This document shows, piece after piece, positions 9,728 to 18,514 of a DNA stretch of 64,000 bases. The notes under the pieces are model-generated. The model was not told the DNA's origin. It worked only from the letters and a program-made list of their open reading frames with translations, and did no database searches. Source of the DNA: an uncultured Sphaerochaeta sp. (GTDB lineage Bacteria > Spirochaetota > Spirochaetia > Sphaerochaetales > Sphaerochaetaceae); contig NZ_OY762555.1 of the NCBI RefSeq assembly GCF_963666015.1, forward strand, positions 496,001 to 560,000. The letters run 5' to 3'. Numbering within the stretch: position 1 is the first letter of the stretch; every line of letters begins with the position of its first letter. The position numbers and the translations under genes are program-made.

Positions 9728-10378
9728 ATGTGTATGAATATTGAAAGAATTGATGCAACCAAGGGACTTGAACAGATGGTCAGGGATGACTTGCTCTCAC
9801 TAGCCCAGGAAAAATCCGGCTCCTTGCACATTGGATTACCAGGTGGAAGAAGTGCCTCCCATCTCATCAATGCCATGCTCACGCTTCCAAGTGATTCACT
9901 TGAAAGAATGCACCTATACCTTATTGACGAACGCCTTGAGGGTGAACGAAATGAGGATACGCTCAGGGAAGCTGGGTTGCAGAAAGCATTGGACCAGGGG
10001 ACAACACTCACTGTTGTCAGTGAAGGAAAAACTCTTTCCGATGAGCCTTTTGACCGTCTTTATCTCGGCGTAGGGGAGGATGGGCATATAGCAAGCCTCT
10101 TCCCTGGCCCCTGGCCCAATAGTGCAGAGGCTCAAACCATGGTTGTAATCGATAGTCCCAAACCACCCAAAAGGCGAGTCACACTCACCTACCATGGGTT
10201 TCTCACTCTTGCCCGAGAGGCAAAAGTGTATCTGCTCTTCCTAGGCGAGGGAAAGAGAAAGGCTCTCGATAGGTTGATGTCTGGCAAGGAGGATGCACAT
10301 ACTCTGCCCTGCTCCTTCTTTGTACACCCGCCATTCCATGGTACGATAGTAACAGACTTGAGGGAGAACACACTATGA
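9728..10378 (+). CDS. pgl: 6-phosphogluconolactonase
   Basis: Hydrolyses 6-phosphogluconolactone, the second step of the oxidative pentose phosphate pathway. The family signature GVGEDGHIASLFPG lies near residue 115 and an N-terminal phosphosugar-binding region GLPGGRSASH near residue 39. Length (216 residues) is normal for the NagB-like DevB/Pgl family. The ATG at 9728 or the in-frame ATG at 9734 could be the start; no clear Shine-Dalgarno precedes either. Its last 4 nt overlap the zwf start, so the lactonase and the dehydrogenase that makes its substrate are coupled. Confidence 0.92.
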   Translation: MCMNIERIDATKGLEQMVRDDLLSLAQEKSGSLHIGLPGGRSASHLINAMLTLPSDSLERMHLYLIDERLEGERNEDTLREAGLQKALDQGTTLTVVSEGKTLSDEPFDRLYLGVGEDGHIASLFPGPWPNSAEAQTMVVIDSPKPPKRRVTLTYHGFLTLAREAKVYLLFLGEGKRKALDRLMSGKEDAHTLPCSFFVHPPFHGTIVTDLRENTL

Positions 10379-11727
10379 AGCGAATTATCATACAATACGG
10401 CGGTACAGGCGACCTTGCCCTGAAGAAACTCTACCCAGCCTATGAACACCTCATGGAAAAGGGAGATGTTTTCGAGGTTCTCGCATTAGGAAGACGGTTT
10501 ACCACCAGGGACGAGTTCCTCTCTGAGATTATCAGGAAATATGCCCCATCCTCCTTCACCGACAACCTTGATTACCTGTACTACGACATGAGTGACACGG
10601 ATGCTGTTACCATACTTTCCACTCGTTTGAAATCCATGTGTGATGAATGTGATGAAGTGGAATTCATTTACTATCTTGCATTGCAGCCTTCTCTCTATGA
10701 GATTGCCATTGAACAGATCCAACAGGTGGATAACCAGCTGGATTGCATCTGTTCCCTGACGAAGAAGATTGTTGTTGAAAAACCCTTTGGATTCGACCTA
10801 GAGAGCGCCCAGCGTTACAACGATATCCTGGAGAAAGCCTTCACTGATGAGGAAATATTCCGCATTGACCATTATCTGGGTAAGGAGTTCATGCAGAACC
10901 TGCTTTTGATGCGGTTCCATAATGACATAATCAGAAGGATCTGGGACAACAGGACCATTGAGTCCATAGAGATTATTTTTGACGAGACCCATGGAGTAGA
11001 TCAGCGCTTAGGATTCTATGAGAAGATTGGGGTGGTACGTGACACAATCCAGAATCATATCATGCAGATCATCACCTACTTGACGATGAGCGAGCCAGCA
11101 AGCCTAACTCCGAAGGATATCGCTGTCGAAAAGGAGAAGGTTCTCAGGGCAATATCCCCTATTCAGGAATTCCATATGGGACGATATGAATCACTGGGTT
11201 CTGGTAGTGGTCATGTGGTACATACTCCAACGTATGCTGCATTCAAGTTGTTTGTAAACACGTACTACTTTTCCGGTATTCCCATCTATGTACGAACTGG
11301 AAAGATGCAGAACGAGGCAAAAAGCTTGATATACATCAAGTTCAAGAACGCCACCAAGCAGGTAATGCATGATGATTCGATTGCAGAGAATGCGGTGATC
11401 ATCACCATTCATCCAGAGCTTACCATTGACATCAACATGAATCTGAAAATGCCCAATACGAGTTGGAAATCAAAACCTGTTCGGTTCCGTTTCAACCAGA
11501 GTGAGACCTTCGGAGCAAATACCCCAGAGGCATATGAACAGATTGTGGAGAAGATCCTACAGGGAGACAAGAGTGTATTCCCCACCATGCAGGAAATCAA
11601 TGAGTCATGGCGGATTGTGGAGCCGATGCTTCAGGAGAACCTTCCAGTGGAGGTTTATCCGATAAGAACCCTCCCCCGCTTCGCATTAACCATGGCGAAG
11701 GAGAACGGGTTTACCTGGTTTGATTGA
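10375..11727 (+). CDS. zwf: Glucose-6-phosphate 1-dehydrogenase
   Basis: First enzyme of the oxidative pentose phosphate pathway; oxidises glucose-6-phosphate with NAD(P). The N-terminal dinucleotide loop reads QYGGTGDLALKKLYP, the usual GATGDLAKRKLYP with a Gly-Gly change. The active-site signature FRIDHYLGKEFMQ is at about residue 162, and the IVEKPFG motif before it is intact (VVEKPFG). Length of 450 residues is slightly short of the usual 480-500 but covers both domains. It is coupled to pgl by an ATGA overlap and followed by a strong hairpin terminator. It provides NADPH and pentoses. Confidence 0.95.
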   Translation: MKRIIIQYGGTGDLALKKLYPAYEHLMEKGDVFEVLALGRRFTTRDEFLSEIIRKYAPSSFTDNLDYLYYDMSDTDAVTILSTRLKSMCDECDEVEFIYYLALQPSLYEIAIEQIQQVDNQLDCICSLTKKIVVEKPFGFDLESAQRYNDILEKAFTDEEIFRIDHYLGKEFMQNLLLMRFHNDIIRRIWDNRTIESIEIIFDETHGVDQRLGFYEKIGVVRDTIQNHIMQIITYLTMSEPASLTPKDIAVEKEKVLRAISPIQEFHMGRYESLGSGSGHVVHTPTYAAFKLFVNTYYFSGIPIYVRTGKMQNEAKSLIYIKFKNATKQVMHDDSIAENAVIITIHPELTIDINMNLKMPNTSWKSKPVRFRFNQSETFGANTPEAYEQIVEKILQGDKSVFPTMQEINESWRIVEPMLQENLPVEVYPIRTLPRFALTMAKENGFTWFD

Positions 11728-11735
11728 CCCTAAAA

Positions 11736-11760
11736 AGGCCACCGATTCTGTCGGTGGCCT
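11736..11760. terminator. Bidirectional hairpin terminator between zwf and trpS
   Basis: AGGCCACCGA (11736-11745) and TCGGTGGCCT (11751-11760) form a perfect 10-bp stem with a 5-nt loop. It is flanked by an A-run on the left and TCCTATT on the right, so it can end transcripts from both convergent genes. Confidence 0.85.
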
Positions 11761-11784
11761 TCCTATTACTGATAATCAATATCC

Positions 11785-12777
11785 TCAGATTAGGACGTGC
11801 ATCTTCTCCTTGATGGCATGGATGTTCTCATTACCGATAGCATTTGCCTTACGGGTCCCTTCAATGATAAGGTCTCTTACCTCATCGCGATGGGCTTCAT
11901 AGTAGGCACGCTTTTCACGGATGGGATCCAACATCTCGTTGAGTACTGCATTGAGTCGTTTCTTACAGGCGACACAACCAATCTGAGCAGTTCTGCACAT
12001 TTCAGCAATATTGTCCTTTTCCGCCTCATTGAACACACAGTGGTACTTGTACACATTACAGATTTCTGGAGTACCGGGAATCTTGATCGTAACACGCGCA
12101 GGATCGGTAACAGCATTGCGTACCCGCTCCCATACTGCCTCTGGTGTATCCGAGAGGTAGATTGCATTGCCCATGCTCTTACCCATCTTTGCATTCCCGT
12201 CCAGTCCAGCCAATCTGCCTACAGTACTGAGCTTGACCTGAGGCTCAACAATACTGGTTCCATACATATCATTGAACTTCCTGACAATCTTACGGGCAAG
12301 CTCAATATGCGGAACCTGGTCTTCCCCTACCGGTACCAAATCTGCGTTACAGAAGGTAATGTCAGCAGTCTGGCTCACAGGATATCCAAGAAAACCATAG
12401 GTTAGGTCTGCATACCCGTAGTTCTTTGCCTCTGTCTTGATCGTAGGATTATGACGGAGTTGGTTTACCGTTACAATCATTGAATAGAAAACAGTCAGTT
12501 CAGCAATGGAAGTGATCTGTGACTGTTGTACCAGGGTGGCTTTCCCTGGATCCAATCCCACAGAGAGATTGTCGATTGCCACATCATAGATACTGCTGTT
12601 GATCAACTCAGGATCTTCAAAATGGGTGGTAAGAGCCTGTACATCAGCGAGGAGAATGAATGTCTCATACGTATGTTGCAACTCGACCCGACTCTTGAGA
12701 GATCCTACATAGTGGCCGAGGTGCAGTTTACCTGTTGTCCTATCACCGGTTAGAATTCGTTTCTGTTTCGTTTCCAA
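11785..12777 (-). CDS. trpS: Tryptophanyl-tRNA synthetase
   Basis: Class I aminoacyl-tRNA synthetase charging tRNA-Trp. The HIGH-equivalent GKLHLGHYVGSL is at residues 16-27 and the KMSKS-equivalent KMGKSMGNAIYL near residue 195. Tryptophan-pocket and dimer features (GEDQVPHIELAR) lie between. Length of 330 residues is standard for the bacterial form. ATG at 12777 is followed directly by the recognisable N-terminus METKQKRILTGDR. It is the last gene of the ileS-lipoprotein-fmdB-trpS cluster and begins only 4 nt after the fmdB stop. I see no T-box upstream of the cluster. Confidence 0.96.
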   Translation of the reverse strand: METKQKRILTGDRTTGKLHLGHYVGSLKSRVELQHTYETFILLADVQALTTHFEDPELINSSIYDVAIDNLSVGLDPGKATLVQQSQITSIAELTVFYSMIVTVNQLRHNPTIKTEAKNYGYADLTYGFLGYPVSQTADITFCNADLVPVGEDQVPHIELARKIVRKFNDMYGTSIVEPQVKLSTVGRLAGLDGNAKMGKSMGNAIYLSDTPEAVWERVRNAVTDPARVTIKIPGTPEICNVYKYHCVFNEAEKDNIAEMCRTAQIGCVACKKRLNAVLNEMLDPIREKRAYYEAHRDEVRDLIIEGTRKANAIGNENIHAIKEKMHVLI

Positions 12778-12781
12778 AAGA

Positions 12782-12982
12782 CTACTCCTTCTCGTCTACC
12801 TGCTCAACTTCAGCAGGTTGCCCGTCATGTTCGCCATGGAATGAAGAGGGCTTATTCACCCGCCTCATGGTATGTTCCATATTACAGGAAGGGCAGACTG
12901 CAGGAGGCTCATGCTTATCCAGGGACTGGACCAATTCAACCCGTGCCTTGCAAAGCTGGCACTCATATTCATACGAAGGCAT
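12782..12982 (-). CDS. FmdB-family zinc-ribbon protein
   Basis: Small 66-residue protein starting MPSYEYECQLCKARVE, with a second pair CPSCN at about residues 35-39. These two CxxC knuckles form the zinc ribbon typical of the FmdB/CxxC_CXXC_SSSS family. The acidic tail (VEQVDEKE) is variable in this family. FmdB was named as a possible regulator of formamidase genes, but most members have no known role. It sits between a lipoprotein gene and trpS in a minus-strand cluster, with GGAG about 10 nt upstream of the ATG. Confidence 0.85.
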   Translation of the reverse strand: MPSYEYECQLCKARVELVQSLDKHEPPAVCPSCNMEHTMRRVNKPSSFHGEHDGQPAEVEQVDEKE

Positions 12983-13006
12983 AATGTGGTATCTCCTCTT
13001 ATAGGT

Positions 13007-13891
13007 TTACAGCAGACCACTCAAGCTCTGCTTGAGATCGTTCATTTGCTCTTCACCCAAATCCATATGTTTGATCGTAACTAGATCATCTTCAATCAAG
13101 AACATCTTCATCAATTCGGCAATCTTGAAGGGAATTTTCTCCCTCTTCAGCCGAGCCAAGTACCCAGTTCTTACCATCTGGGACAGCGTAGTGGCAAGCT
13201 TGGGAGTGTCCATCGTAATGTAGGCATCCAGGCTGTACCCCCCATCCGCTTTCTCGTTTATCAGTAAAAGCATCACCTTTGCCTGGGTAATCACTGTATC
13301 CGGTAATTCCAGACCAAGATCAAAAAACGTCTCAGGCTCCAATGAATAGACCGCGATGTTTGAGGAAGCCATATCATTTGCCGTGGGCAAATCGATTAAC
13401 TTCCTCTCAGCATCGTAAAGCTCATACACCTCTGGGTACTCCCTGTTGGTGAAGAGTATCTTATCATTATTGGGAGTGTAGATGCTCAACTCCCCTTCCT
13501 TTTGTTGGAAGTACGTAAGATCGTCCTGGGTATACTGCCTCTTGAGTTCTCTGGAGTACATCATGGCAGTGTTTGCCAACCACTTGGGATAATCTCCCTC
13601 GATGACCCCATAGGCATCCAACTCCTCAACTTCCAACGGGTACGTATCATTTCTAGGGGAAAGCGAAAGAGATATTCGCTCGGCTCGATCAGCAAACTCC
13701 TGCATATCGGTAAAAACACCTTTAATGAGTTCGCTCTCCTTCTGGGCATCCACGGTTACAACAATGACACCACTGTCGGCCATTCCCTGGAAATCAAAAT
13801 AGGGAACCTCCTTCCTTGCCGTTGTGGCACAGGAAGAGAGGAAGAGCACCAAAAGAAACCCGATAGGAACCAGCCTGGCAAAATGTTTCAT
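13007..13891 (-). CDS. Putative lipoprotein of unknown function
   Basis: About 294 residues with a clear lipoprotein signal: a short basic start, a hydrophobic stretch (PIGFLLVLFL) and the lipobox LSSC at about residue 21. It should be acylated and anchored to a membrane facing the periplasm or outside. The rest is soluble-looking and mixed alpha/beta, with no motif I recognise. There are repeated leucine/lysine-rich segments near the C-terminus (TGYLARLKREKIPFK). A GTG at 13894 precedes the ATG at 13891; either fits the AAGGA upstream. It lies 5 nt after ileS and is probably co-transcribed. No function is proposed. Confidence 0.8.
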   Translation of the reverse strand: MKHFARLVPIGFLLVLFLSSCATTARKEVPYFDFQGMADSGVIVVTVDAQKESELIKGVFTDMQEFADRAERISLSLSPRNDTYPLEVEELDAYGVIEGDYPKWLANTAMMYSRELKRQYTQDDLTYFQQKEGELSIYTPNNDKILFTNREYPEVYELYDAERKLIDLPTANDMASSNIAVYSLEPETFFDLGLELPDTVITQAKVMLLLINEKADGGYSLDAYITMDTPKLATTLSQMVRTGYLARLKREKIPFKIAELMKMFLIEDDLVTIKHMDLGEEQMNDLKQSLSGLL

Positions 13892-13896
13892 CACGC

Positions 13897-16800
13897 TTAA
13901 TCCTTCTCTACTTGCAACCTCACCATATGATCATTGCAATCAATACCTTCTCCAGTCAGTGTACCAGAGCGCAAGGTATTGGACAATGTCTCCTTGGCAA
14001 TGGTCTGCCCATGCTGGTCGAAGACCCGCTGGATAACCTCATCACCATCGTAGGTCAGTACAATCCGGTCAGATACGGCAAACCCACTTTCTTTTCTGAG
14101 GTTCTGCACAGAGCGAATGATATCACGTGCAATTCCCTCATCTGCGAGTTCCTGGGTAACCTTGGTGTCAAAGCCTACAGTAAGTGATCCATCATTCAGT
14201 ACCTTTACACCTTCCATCTCAGTCCTCTGAACAATGATTTCATCCTTGGAGATTGCAATCTCGCCGTTGCTGTAAGAGATTGTGTGTGGTGTGCCGTCAA
14301 GGATGGAAGCAATCTTCTCTCCTTCGAAATCAGCAATCATGGATGCAACTTCCTTCATATCCTTGCCCAGGGATTTTCCCAGAACCTTGAAGTTGGCCTT
14401 TGCACTATACTCCACAAGGGAGGACTCATCAGATTGCAGATGTACTTCCTTGACATTCAGCTCCTCTGCAATGATTGACTCCATGCTTGCCAGAATTTCC
14501 CGTTCATCCTCTTCCCGGTCGACGAGGAATAACTTCTGCAAAGGTTGGCGAATCTTCAGGTTGTTGGAAGCTCTCAGAGAGCGACCCATGGCAATAGCTT
14601 TCTGGGTCAGGGTCATCTGGCTTTCCAGGGTCCAATCCCTCTGGCTCTCATCATAGTCAGGATACATACAGAGATGCACACTCTGTGCCATATCTCCCCG
14701 TTTCAAGTTCTGGTAAATCTCCTCACTTGTAAAGGGGATGATCGGTGCAACAACCTTGATGAAAGTCATCAGTACCTTGTAGAGGGTATCATACGCCTGC
14801 TTCTTATCCGTATCGTTCTCACCCTTCCAGAAACGTCTTCGGCTTCGGCGGATGTACCAATTGTTCAGGTCATCAATGAACGGAATGAAAGAGGCACATG
14901 CCTTCTGGATATCATAGGCATCAAATGATTCGGTGGCAGTCTGGACAAACCGTTGTGTTGCACTGGTTATCCAGCGGTCCATCGGGTTCGTAAGATCCTC
15001 AAATGCTGTTTCTGATGGCTCGTACCCGTCAATATTTGCATAGGTAACGAAGAATGAGTAAGCATTCCAGAGAGGAATAATCAGGGACTTCATGGCTTCT
15101 TTTACATTATCCTCGCTGAACTTCAAATCCTCAGCACGGACAACTGCACTATTCATTAATGAGAAGCGCAGGGCATCAGCACCATAGCTTCCGACCATGT
15201 CCATTGGATCAGTATAATTCTTCTCGCTCTTACTGAGCTTCTTCCCGTCCGCATTGAGTACAATACCGTTGGTGATACAGTGGGTGAACGCTGGTTTCTC
15301 CCAGAGTCCTGCTGCAATAACCGTCAAGGTATAGAACCAACCACGAGTCTGGTCCAATCCTTCACAGATGAAGTCAGCAGGGAAGTTATTCTCGAAATGT
15401 TCTTTATTTTCGAATGGATAATGTTGCTGGGCATAGGGCATGGAACCTGACTCAAACCAGCAGTCAAGGACATCTCCGATGCGACGCATCGTTCCTTTGC
15501 CGTCAGGACTTGGCCAGGTCAGATCATCAACATAATGCTTATGGAGATCTTCAACCTTCTGCCCACACTTGGACTCCAGTTCTTCCCTGCTGCCAATAAC
15601 TTCAAGATATTCACTTCCATCACACTTCCAGACCGGAATCGGGTTTCCCCAGAACCGGTTTCTGCTGATTGCCCAGTCACGAGCTCCTTCAAGCCACTTG
15701 CCAAATCTGCCATACTTAAGATGTTCAGGCATCCAGTAAATCTGTTCATTTGCATCAAGCATGTGTTTCTTGATCTTCTGAATGTCTACAAACCAGCAAC
15801 TCATGGCACGGTAGATCAACGGCTTCTTGGTACGGTAACAGAAAGGATACGAATGAAGGTAGTTCTCCCGCTTCACCAGCAGTTCATGCTCCTTCAGATA
15901 AGCAATGATATCCTTATCTGTGTCCTTGACAAAACGACCAGAGAAGTCCGGTACCTCATCGGTAAAACGGCACTCTAAATCCACAGGGCAAACAACAGGA
16001 ATGTTTGTTCCTTTAAGTACTTGATAATCATCTTCACCGAAACCGGGAGCCGTATGGACAATACCACAACCATCTTCGGTGGTTACATAATCACCCATTA
16101 CACAGACAAAGGCACCCTGCTCCTTGAGATCTGCAAAGTATGGGAACAAGGGTGTATAACGCATACCTTCATAGAAGGTACCCTTCTGCTCATCAACAAT
16201 CTCATAGGTGTCCTCATCCTTGTAGTAATGATCAAGACGTGCTTTACCCAGGATGTAGTAATTTCCATCACTCTTATCCTTGACCTTCACATAATCAATG
16301 TCTGGGCCGAAGGCAAGCGCAAGGTTGCTTGGAAGCGTCCAAGGTGTAGTCGTCCAAGCAAGGAAATAGGTATTCTCCTGGCCATCAGCTGCGAATCGAA
16401 CGGTGACAGCCTGATCCACTACATCCTGGTAGCCTCCCAGGTTAACCTCGAAATTGGAAAGAGGGCTAGCCAAGGCTGGGCTGTATGGAAGGATATTGTA
16501 CCCCTCATAGATATAACCCTTCTCAAAGAGTGTCTTGAATACCCACCAGATGGACTCCATGTAGTTGGTGTCCATGGTGCGATAGCCATGCTCCCAGTCA
16601 ACCCAACGACCCATACGATTGATTGTCTGCTTCCACTCCTCGGTGTAACGCAAAACGATTGAACGACACTGCTCGTTGAACTTGGCCACACCATACTCAG
16701 TAATGGCGGAGTGTCCGCTGATTCCCAGCGTTTTCTCCATCTCATACTCAACTGGTAGCCCATGACAGTCCCAACCAAAACCACGTCTGACCCGTTTGCC

Positions 16801-17025
16801 TTTCATGGTCTGATACCGGGGAATGGCATCCTTTATGGTTCCTGGAACCAAATGCCCAAAATGGGGAAGCCCGGTCGCAAACGGAGGTCCATCGTAGAAA
16901 ACATATTCACTCTCTTCAGACCGCGTTTCGATTGATTTCTTGAAAATATCCTCTGTCTCCCAGAAAGAGAGAACGTTCTCTTCCATCGCAGGAAAATCCA
17001 CTTTGGTGGTTACTGGACGAAACAT
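13897..17025 (-). CDS. ileS: Isoleucyl-tRNA synthetase, eukaryote-like (IleS2) type
   Basis: Charges tRNA-Ile and edits valine. The HIGH region reads DGPPFATGLPHFGHL and the KMSKS loop KKLSKSEKNYTDP. Both are the forms seen in the eukaryote-like IleRS class (IleS2), not the common bacterial class, which has PYANGxxHIGH and KMSKSLGN. A CP1 editing region with the FGEDDYQV segment lies in the first half. No C-terminal zinc-binding cysteine cluster is apparent, as expected for this class. At about 1042 residues it is longer than IleS1. The start is ATG 17025, six nt from AAGGAG at 17032-17037; the GTG at 17031 abuts that site and is less likely. IleS2 enzymes are typically mupirocin-tolerant, a family property not tested here. 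Confidence 0.96.
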   Translation of the reverse strand: MFRPVTTKVDFPAMEENVLSFWETEDIFKKSIETRSEESEYVFYDGPPFATGLPHFGHLVPGTIKDAIPRYQTMKGKRVRRGFGWDCHGLPVEYEMEKTLGISGHSAITEYGVAKFNEQCRSIVLRYTEEWKQTINRMGRWVDWEHGYRTMDTNYMESIWWVFKTLFEKGYIYEGYNILPYSPALASPLSNFEVNLGGYQDVVDQAVTVRFAADGQENTYFLAWTTTPWTLPSNLALAFGPDIDYVKVKDKSDGNYYILGKARLDHYYKDEDTYEIVDEQKGTFYEGMRYTPLFPYFADLKEQGAFVCVMGDYVTTEDGCGIVHTAPGFGEDDYQVLKGTNIPVVCPVDLECRFTDEVPDFSGRFVKDTDKDIIAYLKEHELLVKRENYLHSYPFCYRTKKPLIYRAMSCWFVDIQKIKKHMLDANEQIYWMPEHLKYGRFGKWLEGARDWAISRNRFWGNPIPVWKCDGSEYLEVIGSREELESKCGQKVEDLHKHYVDDLTWPSPDGKGTMRRIGDVLDCWFESGSMPYAQQHYPFENKEHFENNFPADFICEGLDQTRGWFYTLTVIAAGLWEKPAFTHCITNGIVLNADGKKLSKSEKNYTDPMDMVGSYGADALRFSLMNSAVVRAEDLKFSEDNVKEAMKSLIIPLWNAYSFFVTYANIDGYEPSETAFEDLTNPMDRWITSATQRFVQTATESFDAYDIQKACASFIPFIDDLNNWYIRRSRRRFWKGENDTDKKQAYDTLYKVLMTFIKVVAPIIPFTSEEIYQNLKRGDMAQSVHLCMYPDYDESQRDWTLESQMTLTQKAIAMGRSLRASNNLKIRQPLQKLFLVDREEDEREILASMESIIAEELNVKEVHLQSDESSLVEYSAKANFKVLGKSLGKDMKEVASMIADFEGEKIASILDGTPHTISYSNGEIAISKDEIIVQRTEMEGVKVLNDGSLTVGFDTKVTQELADEGIARDIIRSVQNLRKESGFAVSDRIVLTYDGDEVIQRVFDQHGQTIAKETLSNTLRSGTLTGEGIDCNDHMVRLQVEKD

Positions 17026-17070
17026 ACACACTCCTTCAACTTACCCTTATCGGGTTATCGCATAGATGTC

Positions 17071-17099
17071 ATTCTATTCAGAATACGTGTTCATGACAA
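17071..17099 (-). promoter_or_regulatory. Sigma-70-type promoter of ileS
   Basis: On the minus strand TTGTCA (17094-17099), a 17-nt spacer and TAGAAT (17071-17076). The predicted start near 17064 leaves a leader of about 40 nt before the ileS ATG, too short for a T-box. Confidence 0.65.
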
Positions 17100-17120
17100 C
17101 CTTTGTGACTGGTTTTTCCG

Positions 17121-17149
17121 TTGACCTTCTTCCGTTGTCGCGATACTGT
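17121..17149 (+). promoter_or_regulatory. Candidate promoter of cca, giving a leaderless mRNA
   Basis: TTGACC (17121-17126), a 17-nt spacer and TACTGT (17144-17149). The expected transcription start falls on or next to the A of the cca ATG at 17156, and no Shine-Dalgarno precedes that ATG. The -10 box is weak (3 of 6). Confidence 0.4.
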
Positions 17150-17155
17150 CTTGTT

Positions 17156-18514
17156 ATGCAGCAATTCCCGATTCCATCTGTGATCCAGAGGTTCTCACAA
17201 CAGTTCAAGCAAGCGGGTTTCAGCCTCTATATTGTAGGGGGTGCCGTTCGTGACCATCTGTTGAGTATCGAGAACGAGGACTTCGATTTTACCACTGATG
17301 CAAAACCAGAGGAGGTCATGCGTCTCTTCAAGGCTGTCATCCCCACTGGTATTGACCATGGCACCGTTACGGTGCGTTACGAGAAACACAGCTTCGAGGT
17401 AACCACCTTTCGCAGTGAAGGCTCCTATCAGGACGGAAGGCACCCCAGCAGTGTGACCTTTATCACAAATCTTGAAGAGGACCTGAAACGACGAGACTTT
17501 ACCATCAATGCCTTTGCGGTTGACTTGAATGATAGCAAGATCATCGATCTTTGTGGTGGAAAGGAAGATCTGAAACACAGGATTATCAGAGCAATAGGAA
17601 TACCTGAAGAACGATTTGAGGAAGATGGCCTGAGAATACTGAGAGCATGCCGCTTTGCAGGCAAGCTCAATTTCATTATTGAAGAAGATACACTCAAAGC
17701 CATGCACACCTGCAGGGAGAATCTTCGCAAAGTAAGTAGCGAACGCATACGTGAAGAGCTCTTTAGGCTAGTTCTCTCCAATCATCCTGAGGTGGGACTC
17801 AACTACCTGAGGGAGTGTGGCATATTACCGATTATCCTTCCCGAGCTTGCAGCAGGAGACCAGATTGACCAGAGAGGTATGCATCATGAGGATGTGCTCT
17901 CTCATGCCATCAGTACCTGTCAAGCTTCCGTAGCCCTCTCAGACCGTCTTGAGGTACGCCTTGCTGCACTGTTCCACGATATTGGCAAGAGTGAGGTGAT
18001 GGAAGAAGGAAAAGAACGCAACACCTTCTACAACCATGATCTAGTTGGGGAGAAACTCACCATCACGATCCTGAAAAGACTGAAAGCAAGCAATGAGCAG
18101 ATCCGACTTGTCAGCCTTTTGGTCCGCCATCATATGTTCAGTTACCAGAGCAACTGGAGTGACAGCGCTGTCAGGCGTTTTCTCACCCGCGTAGGCAAGG
18201 AACATGTGGGAATGCTCTTCAGCCTTAGGATAGCTGACCAGATAGCTATCCACGGGAAGGCAGATATCAGATTGCTCGAAGAATTGGGAGAGCGGATCAA
18301 GGGTATCCTTGATGCCCAGGATGCCTTGTCCATCAAGGACTTGGCAGTGAATGGCAATGATTTGATGAAGGCGGGAATTCCTAAGGGTAAACAACTTGGG
18401 AGAACTCTTGAATACCTGTTGGAAACAGTACTTGATGACCCTAGACAGAATACGAAAGAGCAACTATTGGAGATAGCAAGACACTATCAGTCCTTGTCTA
18501 CTTTCACCAGCTGA
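17156..18514 (+). CDS. cca: CCA tRNA nucleotidyltransferase / poly(A) polymerase family with HD domain
   Basis: Class II nucleotidyltransferase. The head motif YIVGGAVRDHLL is followed by the catalytic pair NEDFDFTTDA, then the template motif RRDFTINAFAVDL and the ERFEEDGLRILRACRFA neck helix. Near residue 250 there is an HD phosphohydrolase region with AALFHDIGKSE and later RHHMF. Length is about 452 residues. tRNAs in this window lack an encoded CCA, so a CCA-adding enzyme is needed; poly(A) polymerase or a single-nucleotide-adding variant cannot be excluded by eye. The ATG at 17156 fits the domain start; the open frame extends upstream to 17066 without family sequence. The 3' end overlaps the 3' end of rnc by 28 nt. 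Confidence 0.9.
   Translation: MQQFPIPSVIQRFSQQFKQAGFSLYIVGGAVRDHLLSIENEDFDFTTDAKPEEVMRLFKAVIPTGIDHGTVTVRYEKHSFEVTTFRSEGSYQDGRHPSSVTFITNLEEDLKRRDFTINAFAVDLNDSKIIDLCGGKEDLKHRIIRAIGIPEERFEEDGLRILRACRFAGKLNFIIEEDTLKAMHTCRENLRKVSSERIREELFRLVLSNHPEVGLNYLRECGILPIILPELAAGDQIDQRGMHHEDVLSHAISTCQASVALSDRLEVRLAALFHDIGKSEVMEEGKERNTFYNHDLVGEKLTITILKRLKASNEQIRLVSLLVRHHMFSYQSNWSDSAVRRFLTRVGKEHVGMLFSLRIADQIAIHGKADIRLLEELGERIKGILDAQDALSIKDLAVNGNDLMKAGIPKGKQLGRTLEYLLETVLDDPRQNTKEQLLEIARHYQSLSTFTS

Noticed and set aside
11797..12405. 202-residue plus-strand frame across trpS
   Set aside because: Antisense shadow of an unmistakable synthetase with intact HIGH and KMSKS-type motifs.
17032..17155. T-box riboswitch before ileS
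   Set aside because: The leader from the predicted start is only about 40 nt, and no T-box sequence or specifier hairpin is visible.
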